From an uncultured Gammaproteobacteria bacterium (GTDB lineage: Bacteria > Pseudomonadota > Gammaproteobacteria > CAIUAS01), in contig CAIUAS010000211.1 in the NCBI GenBank assembly GCA_903897205.1, positions 1-10,772 on the forward strand: DNA of 10,772 bases, in the 5' to 3' direction. The position numbers were made by a program, and so were the translations under genes. Every line of letters begins with the position of its first letter. Position 1 is the first letter of the stretch. The notes under the pieces were generated by a model. That model was not told where the DNA came from, did no database searches, and saw only the letters and a program-made list of their open reading frames with translations. This document shows positions 1 through 6,039 of the stretch, one piece after another.

Positions 1-120
1 ACGCAATAGTTTTTCTTCTGGGAGCTTAACTACTTCGCCATCTATTAAAACAATCTCGGATAGAACATCACCTATTCCAAGTGAAACTAAGCACCTAGCA
101 TTAATAAAATATACAAAATT
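1..120 (-). other. open frame at left edge, unidentified, possibly the start of a further minus-strand gene
   Basis: These 120 bases downstream of the aldehyde dehydrogenase hold no recognisable terminator. On the minus strand they are open for 40 codons, in the same frame as the dehydrogenase after its TAA, and run off the window. The translation contains the stretch LGIGDVLSEIVLIDGEVV, which alternates hydrophobic and charged residues like real protein. No ATG or GTG start lies in that frame. The dehydrogenase already ends at its family's normal C-terminus, so this is not lost dehydrogenase sequence. It could be a decayed gene, a gene with a rare start, or chance. I do not recognise a family. 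Confidence 0.2.
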
Positions 121-1641
121 TTAAATATCAAACTTAATACCTTGCGCTAACGGCAAATCATTACTCCAATTAATAGTATTGGTTTGCCGCCGCATATAAA
201 CTTTCCAAGCATCGGAGCCCGCTTCTCTGCTGCCGCCGGTTTCTTTTTCGCCGCCAAAAGCACCGCCTATTTCAGCGCCAGAAGTACCGATATTAATATT
301 TGCAATACCACAATCACTGCCGCAGACCGATAAATAATATTCCGCCTGTTGCAGATTTTGGGTGAATAACGCAGAAGATAATCCTTGCGGAACATTATTT
401 TGCAGGGCAATCGCTTGATCTAAATGTTGATAAGACATGACATATAAAATGGGCGCAAATGTTTCTTGCTGAACAATTTCCCAATGATTTTCAGCTTGCA
501 CAATCGTAGGCTCTACATAAAATCCTGGCGCCGGCAACACTTTACCACCATATAGAATAGTACCGCCTTGCTGCCGAATAACATCAATTGCATTAATATA
601 ATTCTGCACCGCTTTGCCATCGACCAACGGCCCCATATGGACATTTTTTTCCAATGGATTACCAATGCGTATTTGTTGATAACTAGCAATTAACTGCTTC
701 AACAATTTCTCATAAATACTTTCATGAATAATTAAACGACGCGTGGTGGTACAACGTTGGCCAGCTGTTCCTATTGCACCAAACACAATTGCTCTGATGG
801 CCAAATCCAAATTAGCAGTTTCATCGACAATAATAGCGTTATTACCGCCTAATTCTAATAAAGATTTACCCATGCGCAACGCAACCCGCTCATAAATACG
901 GCGCCCCACCGGAACCGATCCCGTAAAAGAAATTAAAGCAATTCGGTTATCATCCGCTAATTTTTGCGCCAGACTATTATCGTCGGTAATAAATAAATTA
1001 AAAATTCCACTATAACCATTGGCTTGCATAACCTGATTGCAAATATGCTGCACCGCTACGGCGCATAACGGTGTTTTAGAAGAAGGCTTCCAAATTAAAA
1101 CATTGCCACAGATCGCCGCAATAAATGCATTCCATGCCCACACTGCCACTGGAAAATTAAAAGCAGTAATAATCCCTATCACACCCAATGGATGCCATTG
1201 CTCATACATGCGATGCTGTGGCCTTTCAGAATGCATACTCAGGCCATATAACATACGCGACTGACCGACTGCATAATCAGCCATATCGATCATTTCCTGA
1301 ACTTCGCCGTCCGCTTCTTGTTTTGATTTTCCCATTTCCAGCGCAACTAAAGTCCCGAGCTGATCTTTATGCTGACGTAAAGCCTCGCCTATTTGTCGGA
1401 TTAATTCGCCACGCTTTGGCGCAGGCACTTGCCGCCATTGTTGATAGGCCATTTGTGCTGCTTGCATTATTTTTTCATAGTCTTCAACGCTCGCACGTTG
1501 AACTCGGGCGATAATAATTTCATCGGCAGGATTAATCGATTTAATTTCACCTAAATCATGCTGATGAAACCACTGCTGAGCGCCACTGCAAGCACCGTGA
1601 TTCAGTGCAGTTAGTTGAAGTGCTTCTAAAATAGTTTTCAT
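121..1641 (-). CDS. amaB: ALDH7-family semialdehyde dehydrogenase (antiquitin-like)
   Basis: NAD+-dependent aldehyde dehydrogenase of the ALDH7 (antiquitin / L-aminoadipate-semialdehyde dehydrogenase) family. In bacteria this family typically oxidises piperideine-6-carboxylate/aminoadipate semialdehyde in lysine catabolism. The 506-residue protein has FNFP near 161, the cofactor-site WKPSSKT around 184-190, FTGS at 239-242, the general-base Glu in LLELGGNNA (E263) and the nucleophile Cys in GTAGQRCTTTRR (C297). The C-terminus SGAEIGGAFGGEKETGG...LPLAQGIKF is diagnostic for ALDH7 and shows the gene is full length. I chose the ATG at 1641 because an AAAGG ribosome binding site lies about 10 nt upstream. 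A TTG 30 nt further upstream would overlap cysQ. It follows cysQ with a 2-nt gap, so the two are probably co-transcribed and translationally coupled. The family is secure. The exact substrate, and hence the symbol, is inferred. Confidence 0.9.
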   Translation of the reverse strand: MKTILEALQLTALNHGACSGAQQWFHQHDLGEIKSINPADEIIIARVQRASVEDYEKIMQAAQMAYQQWRQVPAPKRGELIRQIGEALRQHKDQLGTLVALEMGKSKQEADGEVQEMIDMADYAVGQSRMLYGLSMHSERPQHRMYEQWHPLGVIGIITAFNFPVAVWAWNAFIAAICGNVLIWKPSSKTPLCAVAVQHICNQVMQANGYSGIFNLFITDDNSLAQKLADDNRIALISFTGSVPVGRRIYERVALRMGKSLLELGGNNAIIVDETANLDLAIRAIVFGAIGTAGQRCTTTRRLIIHESIYEKLLKQLIASYQQIRIGNPLEKNVHMGPLVDGKAVQNYINAIDVIRQQGGTILYGGKVLPAPGFYVEPTIVQAENHWEIVQQETFAPILYVMSYQHLDQAIALQNNVPQGLSSALFTQNLQQAEYYLSVCGSDCGIANINIGTSGAEIGGAFGGEKETGGSREAGSDAWKVYMRRQTNTINWSNDLPLAQGIKFDI

Positions 1642-1643
1642 AA

Positions 1644-2444
1644 TTAAATACCTTTCAGATAAAGTTCCCAATGATTGCTCACATCTCCCACCGCTAAAAA
1701 AGACGGATTAAGCAATGACTCTTTACTATTATAACAAAGTCTCTGTTGATTATTACTTAAAACCGCGCCACCAGCAGCTTCCAGCACACACTGCGCCGCT
1801 GCCGTGTCCCACTCTGAGGTTGGGCTTAAGCGTGGATAAAGATCGGCTTGACCTTCTGCAAGCAAACAAAATTTTAATGCGCTACCACAGCTTATTAATG
1901 TTGCGACAGGAAATTGTTTTAAAAATGCTTGTAATTGTGCTTGACCATGATGACGACTAACCGTGATAGTGATTATTGGCGGTTGATATTTTCTGGTCTG
2001 AATAGACTGCGGAGTAGCCTCATTCACTTGTTTAAATGCGCCTGCATTTTCACAAGCATAATAACAAGTCGCCAAAGCCGGTGCATAAACCACGCCTAAA
2101 ACAGGATAATTATTTTTTATCAAAGCAATATTTACCGTGAATTCATTATTTTTTTCTAAAAATTCTTTAGTGCCATCGAGCGGATCAATTAACCAATAAT
2201 ATTCCCATTGAGAACGTATATTAAAAGGCGCCTCCGCCACTTCCTCAGAAAGCACCGGCCAATTTGGCGTGAGCGTTTGCAAGCCCTGCGTAATAAGTTG
2301 ATTTGCCGCCAAATCTGCCTGTGTTAAGGGAGAGTGATCGGATTTTATTTGTATTGAGCTAATGGTCGCTGTTTGATACAGTGCCATAATACTTTGGCCT
2401 GCTTGTTTAGCGAGTGCGATAATTGGATTTAATAAATGTTTCAT
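1644..2444 (-). CDS. cysQ: 3'(2'),5'-bisphosphate nucleotidase CysQ
   Basis: Mg2+-dependent, Li+-sensitive phosphatase of the inositol-monophosphatase superfamily. It converts 3'-phosphoadenosine 5'-phosphate (PAP) to AMP, clearing the by-product of sulfate assimilation and of phosphopantetheine or sulfotransferase reactions; the E. coli homologue is peripheral on the inner membrane. The 266-residue length is near that of the family. Visible metal-site motifs are LSEE (E67/E68), DPLDGTKEF (D87, D90, G91, T92) and WDTAAAQ (W212-D213). CysQ-specific blocks NGEFTVNIAL-like (NNEFTVNIAL), GSALKFCLLAEGQADLYPR and SLLNPSFL are also present. The ATG has an AGGCG-like ribosome binding site about 9 nt upstream. 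It is the first gene of a two-gene minus-strand unit with the aldehyde dehydrogenase, and it is divergent from hemW. No sulfate-assimilation genes are visible nearby. Confidence 0.93.
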   Translation of the reverse strand: MKHLLNPIIALAKQAGQSIMALYQTATISSIQIKSDHSPLTQADLAANQLITQGLQTLTPNWPVLSEEVAEAPFNIRSQWEYYWLIDPLDGTKEFLEKNNEFTVNIALIKNNYPVLGVVYAPALATCYYACENAGAFKQVNEATPQSIQTRKYQPPIITITVSRHHGQAQLQAFLKQFPVATLISCGSALKFCLLAEGQADLYPRLSPTSEWDTAAAQCVLEAAGGAVLSNNQQRLCYNSKESLLNPSFLAVGDVSNHWELYLKGI

Positions 2445-2488
2445 TAGATTGCGCCTAAATAATTAAATACTAACGGGTAGATACCGTT

Positions 2489-2516
2489 TTGACTGTCAAT
2501 TGATTTTACATATTTT
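2489..2516 (+). promoter_or_regulatory. possible sigma70 promoter for hemW, within the cysQ/hemW divergent region
   Basis: TTGACT (2489-2494) is followed after 16 bp by TATTTT (2511-2516). A start site near 2523 would leave only a few nucleotides before the hemW ATG at 2528, and no Shine-Dalgarno is visible there. Translation would then be nearly leaderless. The -35 sits in the palindrome TTGAC-T-GTCAA (2489-2499), so a TTGACA also faces cysQ, although no well-spaced -10 follows on that strand. Weak -10; suggestive only. Confidence 0.3.
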
Positions 2517-2527
2517 ATATCATTATT

Positions 2528-3691
2528 ATGCTTACAACACCTTCTTTGTCTTTATATATCCATTTCCCCTGGTGCGTACGCAAGTGTCCGTACTGTGATT
2601 TTAATTCGCATGCATTAAAAGAAGATTTGCCTGAAAAAAATTACATCGAAACCCTGATCAACGATCTCGAACAAGATTTATTATTAGTAAATCAAGCCAA
2701 ACGTACCATTCGTTCCATATTTTTAGGCGGCGGCACTCCTAGTTTATTTTCTGCTACCGCGCTCGCTTTTTTATTTGAAGAATTAAAAAAACGCCTGCAG
2801 TTTGCCGATGATATTGAAATCACTTTAGAAGCCAATCCTGGCACCGTGGAATACCAACGTTTTGCAGATTATCGGGCGATTGGCATTAATCGGCTTTCCA
2901 TTGGCATTCAGAGTTTTCAGCAAGAAAAATTAAAAGCATTAGGACGCATTCATAATTCCCAAGAAGCAATTAAAGCCGCTGAAACAGCCCATCAAACAGG
3001 TTTTACTAATTTCAATTTAGATTTAATGCACGGCTTACCAGGACAAACCCTACAAGAAGCCATTGACGATATCGCCATAGCAATGGACTTAGCGCCAACG
3101 CATATTTCCTGGTATCAATTAACCTTAGAACCTAACACGTTGTTTCATAAATTCCCGCCGGCCTTGCCCGACGAAGAACTTATTTGGGACATGCAAGATA
3201 AGTGCAAAGAATTATTAGCACAACGAGGTTATCAGCAATATGAAATTTCTGCTTATAGCCAACCTCAGCGCTCATGTTGTCATAACGTGAATTATTGGAA
3301 ATTTGGCGATTATTTAGGCATAGGCGCAGGCGCACATAGTAAAATAACCAATGTTAATCAGCAAACTATTACGCGAAGTTGGAAACATAAAAATCCTAAA
3401 GATTATTTAATAGCCAATAATTCTTTCATCGCGGAAACAAAAATTATTGCGCCTTCTGAATTACCTTTTGAATTTATGCTAAACGCACTTCGTTTACATC
3501 AACCCATTTCCGTTAAATTATTCGAAGAACGGACCGGCTTAGCATTAAGCGATATTGCAATTAATTTACAACAAGCCAAACAAAAAGAATTATTAGATTG
3601 GAATGAACACACCATCACACCCACTGAATTGGGCAAGCGCTTTTATAATGATTTAGTAGCGTTGTTTATGCCAGAGGATAGCCCCCTATAA
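2528..3691 (+). CDS. hemW: HemW, radical-SAM family heme chaperone
   Basis: Radical SAM protein of the HemN/HemW family. HemW members are often mis-annotated as oxygen-independent coproporphyrinogen oxidase, but act as heme chaperones that deliver heme to respiratory enzymes. The 387-residue protein is full length. The N-terminal cluster motif is C16-x3-C20-x2-C23 followed by D-F, lacking the fourth cysteine (CxC) of true HemN. Further radical-SAM blocks are GGGTPSLF (about 67-74), EANPG (101-105), GINRLSIGIQSF and LMHGLPGQT. The HemW heme-binding signature HNxxYW is present as HNVNYW at 252-257. The C-terminal HemW domain follows, with PFEFMLNALRL. The ATG gives the expected N-terminus SLYIHFPWC close to the start. 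The gene is alone on its strand, divergent from cysQ and convergent with trmB. The rdgB neighbour common in other gammaproteobacteria is absent. Confidence 0.95.
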   Translation: MLTTPSLSLYIHFPWCVRKCPYCDFNSHALKEDLPEKNYIETLINDLEQDLLLVNQAKRTIRSIFLGGGTPSLFSATALAFLFEELKKRLQFADDIEITLEANPGTVEYQRFADYRAIGINRLSIGIQSFQQEKLKALGRIHNSQEAIKAAETAHQTGFTNFNLDLMHGLPGQTLQEAIDDIAIAMDLAPTHISWYQLTLEPNTLFHKFPPALPDEELIWDMQDKCKELLAQRGYQQYEISAYSQPQRSCCHNVNYWKFGDYLGIGAGAHSKITNVNQQTITRSWKHKNPKDYLIANNSFIAETKIIAPSELPFEFMLNALRLHQPISVKLFEERTGLALSDIAINLQQAKQKELLDWNEHTITPTELGKRFYNDLVALFMPEDSPL

Positions 3692-3697
3692 AATCTA

Positions 3698-4405
3698 TTA
3701 TTTTTTCACAAATACCAAATCAAACACTTCATGTCCTAATTGCTGACCACGTAATTCAAACTTGGTTAGCGGACGTTCTGGCGGGCGGGGTGAATAGTGC
3801 TTAGGGGCAACTGCATTAATAAAACCTGGCGCTTCACTTAATACCGTCATCATATGCTCGGCATAAGGTTGCCAATCGGTGGCCAAATGAAAATGCCCGG
3901 CATTTTTTAATTTTTGCCGAATTAATTCTACTAAAGCGGGTTGCACCAAACGTCTTTTATGATGACGCCGCTTAGGCCAGGGATCCGGAAAAAATAATTG
4001 CACCAGCGCTAAACTATCAGCAGGAATGCAGTGTTTTAATACTTCCACCGCATCTGCATTAAATAAACGAAGATTTGTTAATTGATATTGCTCGATGGCG
4101 ACCAATACATTGCCAATACCCGGTGTATGTACTTCTATGCCAATATAATTTTGCTGTGGATTCTGTTGGGCTTGGCTAATTAACGAATGTCCCATCCCAA
4201 AACCAATTTCTAATACCACGGCTGCTTCGCCAGCAAATACCTCATTAAAATTCAGCTTGCCCTGCGCCAGAGACAAACCATATTTAGCCCATAAATGCGT
4301 TAAGGCGTATTGCTGCGTTTCCGAAACTCGCCCCTGCCTTCGCACAAAACTGCGAATTTGGCGCAGAGGTTTATTATCCGCCGTTGTCTTTGTATGCCCG
4401 CTCAC
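3698..4405 (-). CDS. trmB: tRNA (guanine-N7-)-methyltransferase TrmB
   Basis: SAM-dependent class I methyltransferase that makes m7G46 in the variable loop of tRNAs. The 235-residue protein has an Arg-rich N-terminal extension (RQIRSFVRRQGR), the SAM motif I EIGFGMGHSL (66-75), EVHTPGIGNVL (91-101), NADAVEVL, and the signature FFPDPWPKRRHHKRR (138-152) with its catalytic Asp. TDWQPYAEHM (176-185) and the C-terminal TrmB motif ERPLTKFELRG (210-220) complete the set. The start is GTG at 4405; no ATG occurs in frame before motif I, and a GGAA-type ribosome binding site lies about 8 nt upstream. It is the second gene after cytochrome b561, with a 3-nt gap, so translational coupling is likely. Its stop lies 6 nt from the hemW stop in a convergent arrangement without an obvious terminator. 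Confidence 0.94.
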   Translation of the reverse strand: MSGHTKTTADNKPLRQIRSFVRRQGRVSETQQYALTHLWAKYGLSLAQGKLNFNEVFAGEAAVVLEIGFGMGHSLISQAQQNPQQNYIGIEVHTPGIGNVLVAIEQYQLTNLRLFNADAVEVLKHCIPADSLALVQLFFPDPWPKRRHHKRRLVQPALVELIRQKLKNAGHFHLATDWQPYAEHMMTVLSEAPGFINAVAPKHYSPRPPERPLTKFELRGQQLGHEVFDLVFVKK

Positions 4406-4408
4406 AAA

Positions 4409-4948
4409 TTAATTCCAATTTCCAGGTAACATGCGTTTTAAAATATTGTCACGATCAATAAAATGGTGCTTCAATGCCGCTAGAATATGTATGCTGACTA
4501 ATCCAATTAATATCCATGCCAACACCCCATGCACCTCATTAGCTTTGTTCGCTAGCGCCATATCCGTTGCCACTCCTGGCATAGAAAAAATGTGTCCCCA
4601 TAAATGCGGCGGCCTGCCTGCGGCGGTAGCCATCGTCCAACCACTTAAAGGCATCCCTAATAAAGACACATAAATTAAACCATGGACAGTATGCTCAACT
4701 ATTTTCTCCCAGCGTTTTGCATTAGGCAACTGAGGCTTTGGGTTACCTAGCGTCCATAATATCCGTAAAATAATAACCATTAATGTCAACAAACCCGCTA
4801 ATTTATGGGTATTTATCACAGTATATTTTATCGCTCCCGTCTCTTCCCAAAGAAACCCAACTAATACCAACACCGCTACCAACAAAAACACCAACCAATG
4901 AAAAAATTTGGCGAGACTGCCATATCTCAATTCTGTATTGCGAATCAT
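4409..4948 (-). CDS. cybB: cytochrome b561 (CybB family)
   Basis: Four-helix diheme b-type cytochrome of the inner membrane, a family whose E. coli member CybB oxidises superoxide and reduces ubiquinone. The 179-residue protein shows hydrophobic segments at roughly 17-34, 46-66, 86-106 and 138-161. Candidate heme-ligand histidines sit in them at H17 (AKFFHWLV), H48 (NTHKLAGL), H140 (EVHGVLAW) and H154 (SIHILAALKHHF). The N-terminal RYGSLAKFFHW and the final KRMLPGNW-type ending are family hallmarks. The ATG at 4948 has a strong AAGGAA ribosome binding site about 8 nt upstream. It leads a two-gene unit with trmB. The partnership is probably positional rather than functional. The electron partner in this organism is unknown. 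Confidence 0.92.
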   Translation of the reverse strand: MIRNTELRYGSLAKFFHWLVFLLVAVLVLVGFLWEETGAIKYTVINTHKLAGLLTLMVIILRILWTLGNPKPQLPNAKRWEKIVEHTVHGLIYVSLLGMPLSGWTMATAAGRPPHLWGHIFSMPGVATDMALANKANEVHGVLAWILIGLVSIHILAALKHHFIDRDNILKRMLPGNWN

Positions 4949-5011
4949 ATAAAAAGTTCCTTGCCTTGTAAAAAAGTTAGTTTTTGCAGAATATCTGTTA
5001 AACGGGCGAAG

Positions 5012-5020
5012 TGTATAACA
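5012..5020 (-). promoter_or_regulatory. possible extended -10 promoter element for cybB-trmB
   Basis: On the minus strand the sequence reads TG-T-TATACA (TATACA at 5017-5012, TG at 5020-5019), an extended -10 form about 65 nt before the cybB ATG. No convincing -35 stands at 16-18 bp; a TTTTGC at 5039-5034 is a poor match. It is the best candidate in the 146-nt spacer between cybB and the GNAT gene. Confidence 0.3.
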
Positions 5021-5078
5021 TTACAGCACGTTTGCAAAAGATAGTTGAACCTATGGTGGCCTTTGCTAAATCAAACGG

Positions 5079-5091
5079 ATGCTGACAGCAT
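5079..5091 (-). terminator. weak stem-loop just after the GNAT gene
   Basis: ATGCT-GAC-AGCAT forms a 5-bp stem with a 3-nt loop, starting 4 nt past the GNAT stop codon on the minus strand. It is followed there by a moderately T-rich stretch (CCGTTTGATTT). The stem is short and AT-containing, so it could be a weak intrinsic terminator or chance. Confidence 0.25.
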
Positions 5092-5094
5092 TCA

Positions 5095-5517
5095 CTAAAT
5101 AAAATCCTTACGTAAAAAATAAAAAACAGAATCTTTTAAAAATCCATGCCTTTCAAACTCAACCTGATAACCTAATTTTTTATAAAACCCCAGCGCTTCC
5201 CAATCCATTGTATTGACTGCCGCAAAAATACAGCCACGCTCTTTTCCCAACTGCTCGGCTGCCAGGATAAGCTTTGTTCCATAACCTTTACCTCGCCATG
5301 GCTCCGCCACCCAAAGTTGGTCGATGAAAAAGCAACCATACAAACTTTCCCCATTACATCCACCCAAGATTTTATTATTTTCATCACGGATAAAAAAATC
5401 GAAAAAATCAATCGGCTCATGTCCTTTTTTTTGTTTGGCATACGCCATAATGCCATCATTAATTACTTGCATATCCTTAGGATGCGGATTTGCTTCATAT
5501 ACTATTTTATAAGTCAT
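5095..5517 (-). CDS. GNAT-family N-acetyltransferase
   Basis: Small acetyl-CoA-dependent N-acetyltransferase of the GNAT superfamily, 140 residues, the size of a single GNAT domain. The acetyl-CoA pyrophosphate-binding motif A is clear: a beta-strand IDQLWVAEPW followed by R75-G-K-G-Y-G80 and the helix TKLILAAEQL. Motif B appears as ALGFYKKLGY (108-117), placing a conserved Tyr near the usual general-acid position. Substrate cannot be read from the sequence; possibilities include a small amine, aminoglycoside-like compound or protein N-terminus. The ATG at 5517 has a strong AGGAG ribosome binding site 6 nt upstream, and the stop is TAG. Immediately upstream lies the five-hairpin element, whose nearest hairpin plus T-tract ends only about 17 nt before the start codon. 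Expression may therefore depend on read-through of that element. Confidence 0.85.
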   Translation of the reverse strand: MTYKIVYEANPHPKDMQVINDGIMAYAKQKKGHEPIDFFDFFIRDENNKILGGCNGESLYGCFFIDQLWVAEPWRGKGYGTKLILAAEQLGKERGCIFAAVNTMDWEALGFYKKLGYQVEFERHGFLKDSVFYFLRKDFI

Positions 5518-5529
5518 CGTTTGCTCCTG

Positions 5530-5693
5530 TTATAAAAAACTCGGCCGCAAGCGGCCAAGTTTTTCCCTGTTTAATTTCGCTGCGCGCGGGAAACCCGCGC
5601 TTGCGACCCAAGGGGAGCATTTCCATTTCTCCCCTTGGGAAACCCCATCGGGTTGTGTCGGCCGCAAGCGGCCGAGTTTATAATTATAAAAAC
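5530..5693. repeat. five-hairpin palindromic element with inverted ends (MITE/REPIN-like)
   Basis: A compact GC-rich island in AT-rich surroundings is built from five consecutive inverted repeats. (1) 5535-5564: GGCCG/CGGCC with CAAG loop, one C.A mismatch, A- and T-tracts outside. (2) 5584-5600: GCGCGGG-AAA-CCCGCGC, extended by CGC/GCG at 5578-5580 and 5603-5605. (3) 5607-5639: a perfect 11-bp stem CCCAAGGGGAG/CTCCCCTTGGG with an 11-nt loop. (4) 5641-5654: AACCC-CATC-GGGTT. (5) 5658-5675: TCGGCCGCAAGCGGCCGA, perfect. The ends are inverted copies: TTATAAA(AAA)CTCGGCCGC on the left matches TTATAAACTCGGCCGC read from the right. TTATAAAAA also occurs directly repeated at 5530 and 5684, possibly a target duplication. 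No protein of recognisable family is encoded. It may be a non-autonomous mobile repeat, a structured leader RNA, or both. Confidence 0.65.
5535..5564. terminator. bidirectional intrinsic-terminator-like hairpin
   Basis: This is the left-most hairpin of the five-hairpin element. A GC core GGCCG-CAAG-CGGCC is extended by CT/AG and then by a six-A tract pairing with a five-T tract, giving U-runs on whichever strand is transcribed. On the minus strand the T-run ends about 17 nt before the GNAT start codon. It is therefore placed as an attenuator of GNAT or an insulator from upstream transcription. Confidence 0.5.
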
Positions 5694-5707
5694 ATTTAAC
5701 AATAATT

Positions 5708-5896
5708 TTATTCATTCGACGACCTCATCGCTTCATTAGATCGCATCCGAATTTGCCAGCCCTCGCCGGTCTTTTTGAAATAACTTACCACTTCTGGACT
5801 ATAACGCAGTTCGCTTGCAGATTGCATAGCACGGATAGCTTTGCGTGTTAGTTCTCGAACTTGACCAGCCTGATTCGTTAATGGTTTCTTTTTCAT
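5708..5896 (-). CDS. BrnA-like antitoxin remnant (internally deleted, orphan)
   Basis: A 62-codon frame resembling BrnA (DUF4415), the DNA-binding antitoxin of BrnT/BrnA type II toxin-antitoxin modules. The N-terminus MKKKPLTNQAGQVRELT and following Met/Ala-Ser-Glu stretch match the BrnA start (K-P-L-T-x-x-x-G-x-V-R-E-L-T). The end SPEVVSYFKKTGEGWQIRM matches the ribbon-helix-helix helix with its K-x-T-G-x-G-W-Q-x-R signature. The usual 30-40-residue middle, containing the Arg/Lys-rich linker and the beta-strand that inserts into DNA, is missing between residues 30 and 33. Full-length BrnA is about 85-110 residues. No good ribosome binding site precedes the ATG, and no BrnT toxin frame lies upstream, where def's leader begins. 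I read it as a decayed antitoxin; a short functional variant is possible. Confidence 0.5.
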   Translation of the reverse strand: MKKKPLTNQAGQVRELTRKAIRAMQSASELRYSPEVVSYFKKTGEGWQIRMRSNEAMRSSNE

Positions 5897-5956
5897 ACTA
5901 TAGAGAGGACTTCTCCCGATATTTTCCATTCCCCCACGCACCTCCGAAAAAATATA

Positions 5957-5985
5957 TTGAAAATACCGCTCATTTATCAAATAAT
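5957..5985 (+). promoter_or_regulatory. sigma70-type promoter of the def-fmt-rsmB operon
   Basis: TTGAAA (5957-5962) and AATAAT (5980-5985) are separated by exactly 17 bp, each one mismatch from consensus. The predicted start site near 5991-5993 gives a leader of about 48 nt before the def ATG. No other promoter-like pair this good was seen upstream of def. Confidence 0.55.
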
Positions 5986-5989
5986 TCAG

Positions 5990-6007
5990 GCTTCGGTCAA
6001 CCGAAGC
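5990..6007 (+). promoter_or_regulatory. perfect hairpin at the predicted 5' end of the def mRNA
   Basis: GCTTCGG-TCAA-CCGAAGC is a perfect 7-bp stem with a 4-nt loop (the T and A bordering the loop are also complementary), lying at the predicted start site of the def promoter. It could be a 5'-stabilising stem of the mRNA or a palindromic operator over the start site. A T-rich stretch follows from about 6011, so terminator activity is also conceivable, though the T-run is interrupted. Confidence 0.4.
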
Positions 6008-6039
6008 GTATCTTATTATTTTTACTAACGAGAACAACC

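Noticed and set aside
1642..1671. A TTG at 1671 as start of the aldehyde dehydrogenase
   Set aside because: It would overlap the cysQ coding end by 28 nt and has no ribosome binding site. The ATG at 1641 has AAAGG at good spacing.
3675..3715. A bidirectional terminator between hemW and trmB
   Set aside because: A T-run is present, but no stem of useful strength precedes it on either strand. ATAG/CTAT pairing is too weak.
4949..5094. A tRNA or small RNA gene between cybB and the GNAT gene
   Set aside because: No cloverleaf, TTC loop or strong structure was found apart from the weak 5-bp stem at 5079-5091.
5530..5715. A 61-codon minus-strand frame running through the five-hairpin element
   Set aside because: Its sequence simply reflects the inverted repeats (GRLRP occurs at both ends). 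There is no ribosome binding site and no known family.
5897..6037. N-terminal extension of the BrnA-like frame, or a BrnT toxin remnant upstream of it
   Set aside because: The extension depends on a TTG start and does not resemble BrnA. None of the three minus-strand frames here shows BrnT-like ending residues (the R-I-I-S-A-R region).
5845..6039. An upstream extension of the def frame to 5845
   Set aside because: It adds 65 residues foreign to peptide deformylases and crosses the predicted promoter and hairpin. The ATG at 6040 gives the normal N-terminus.
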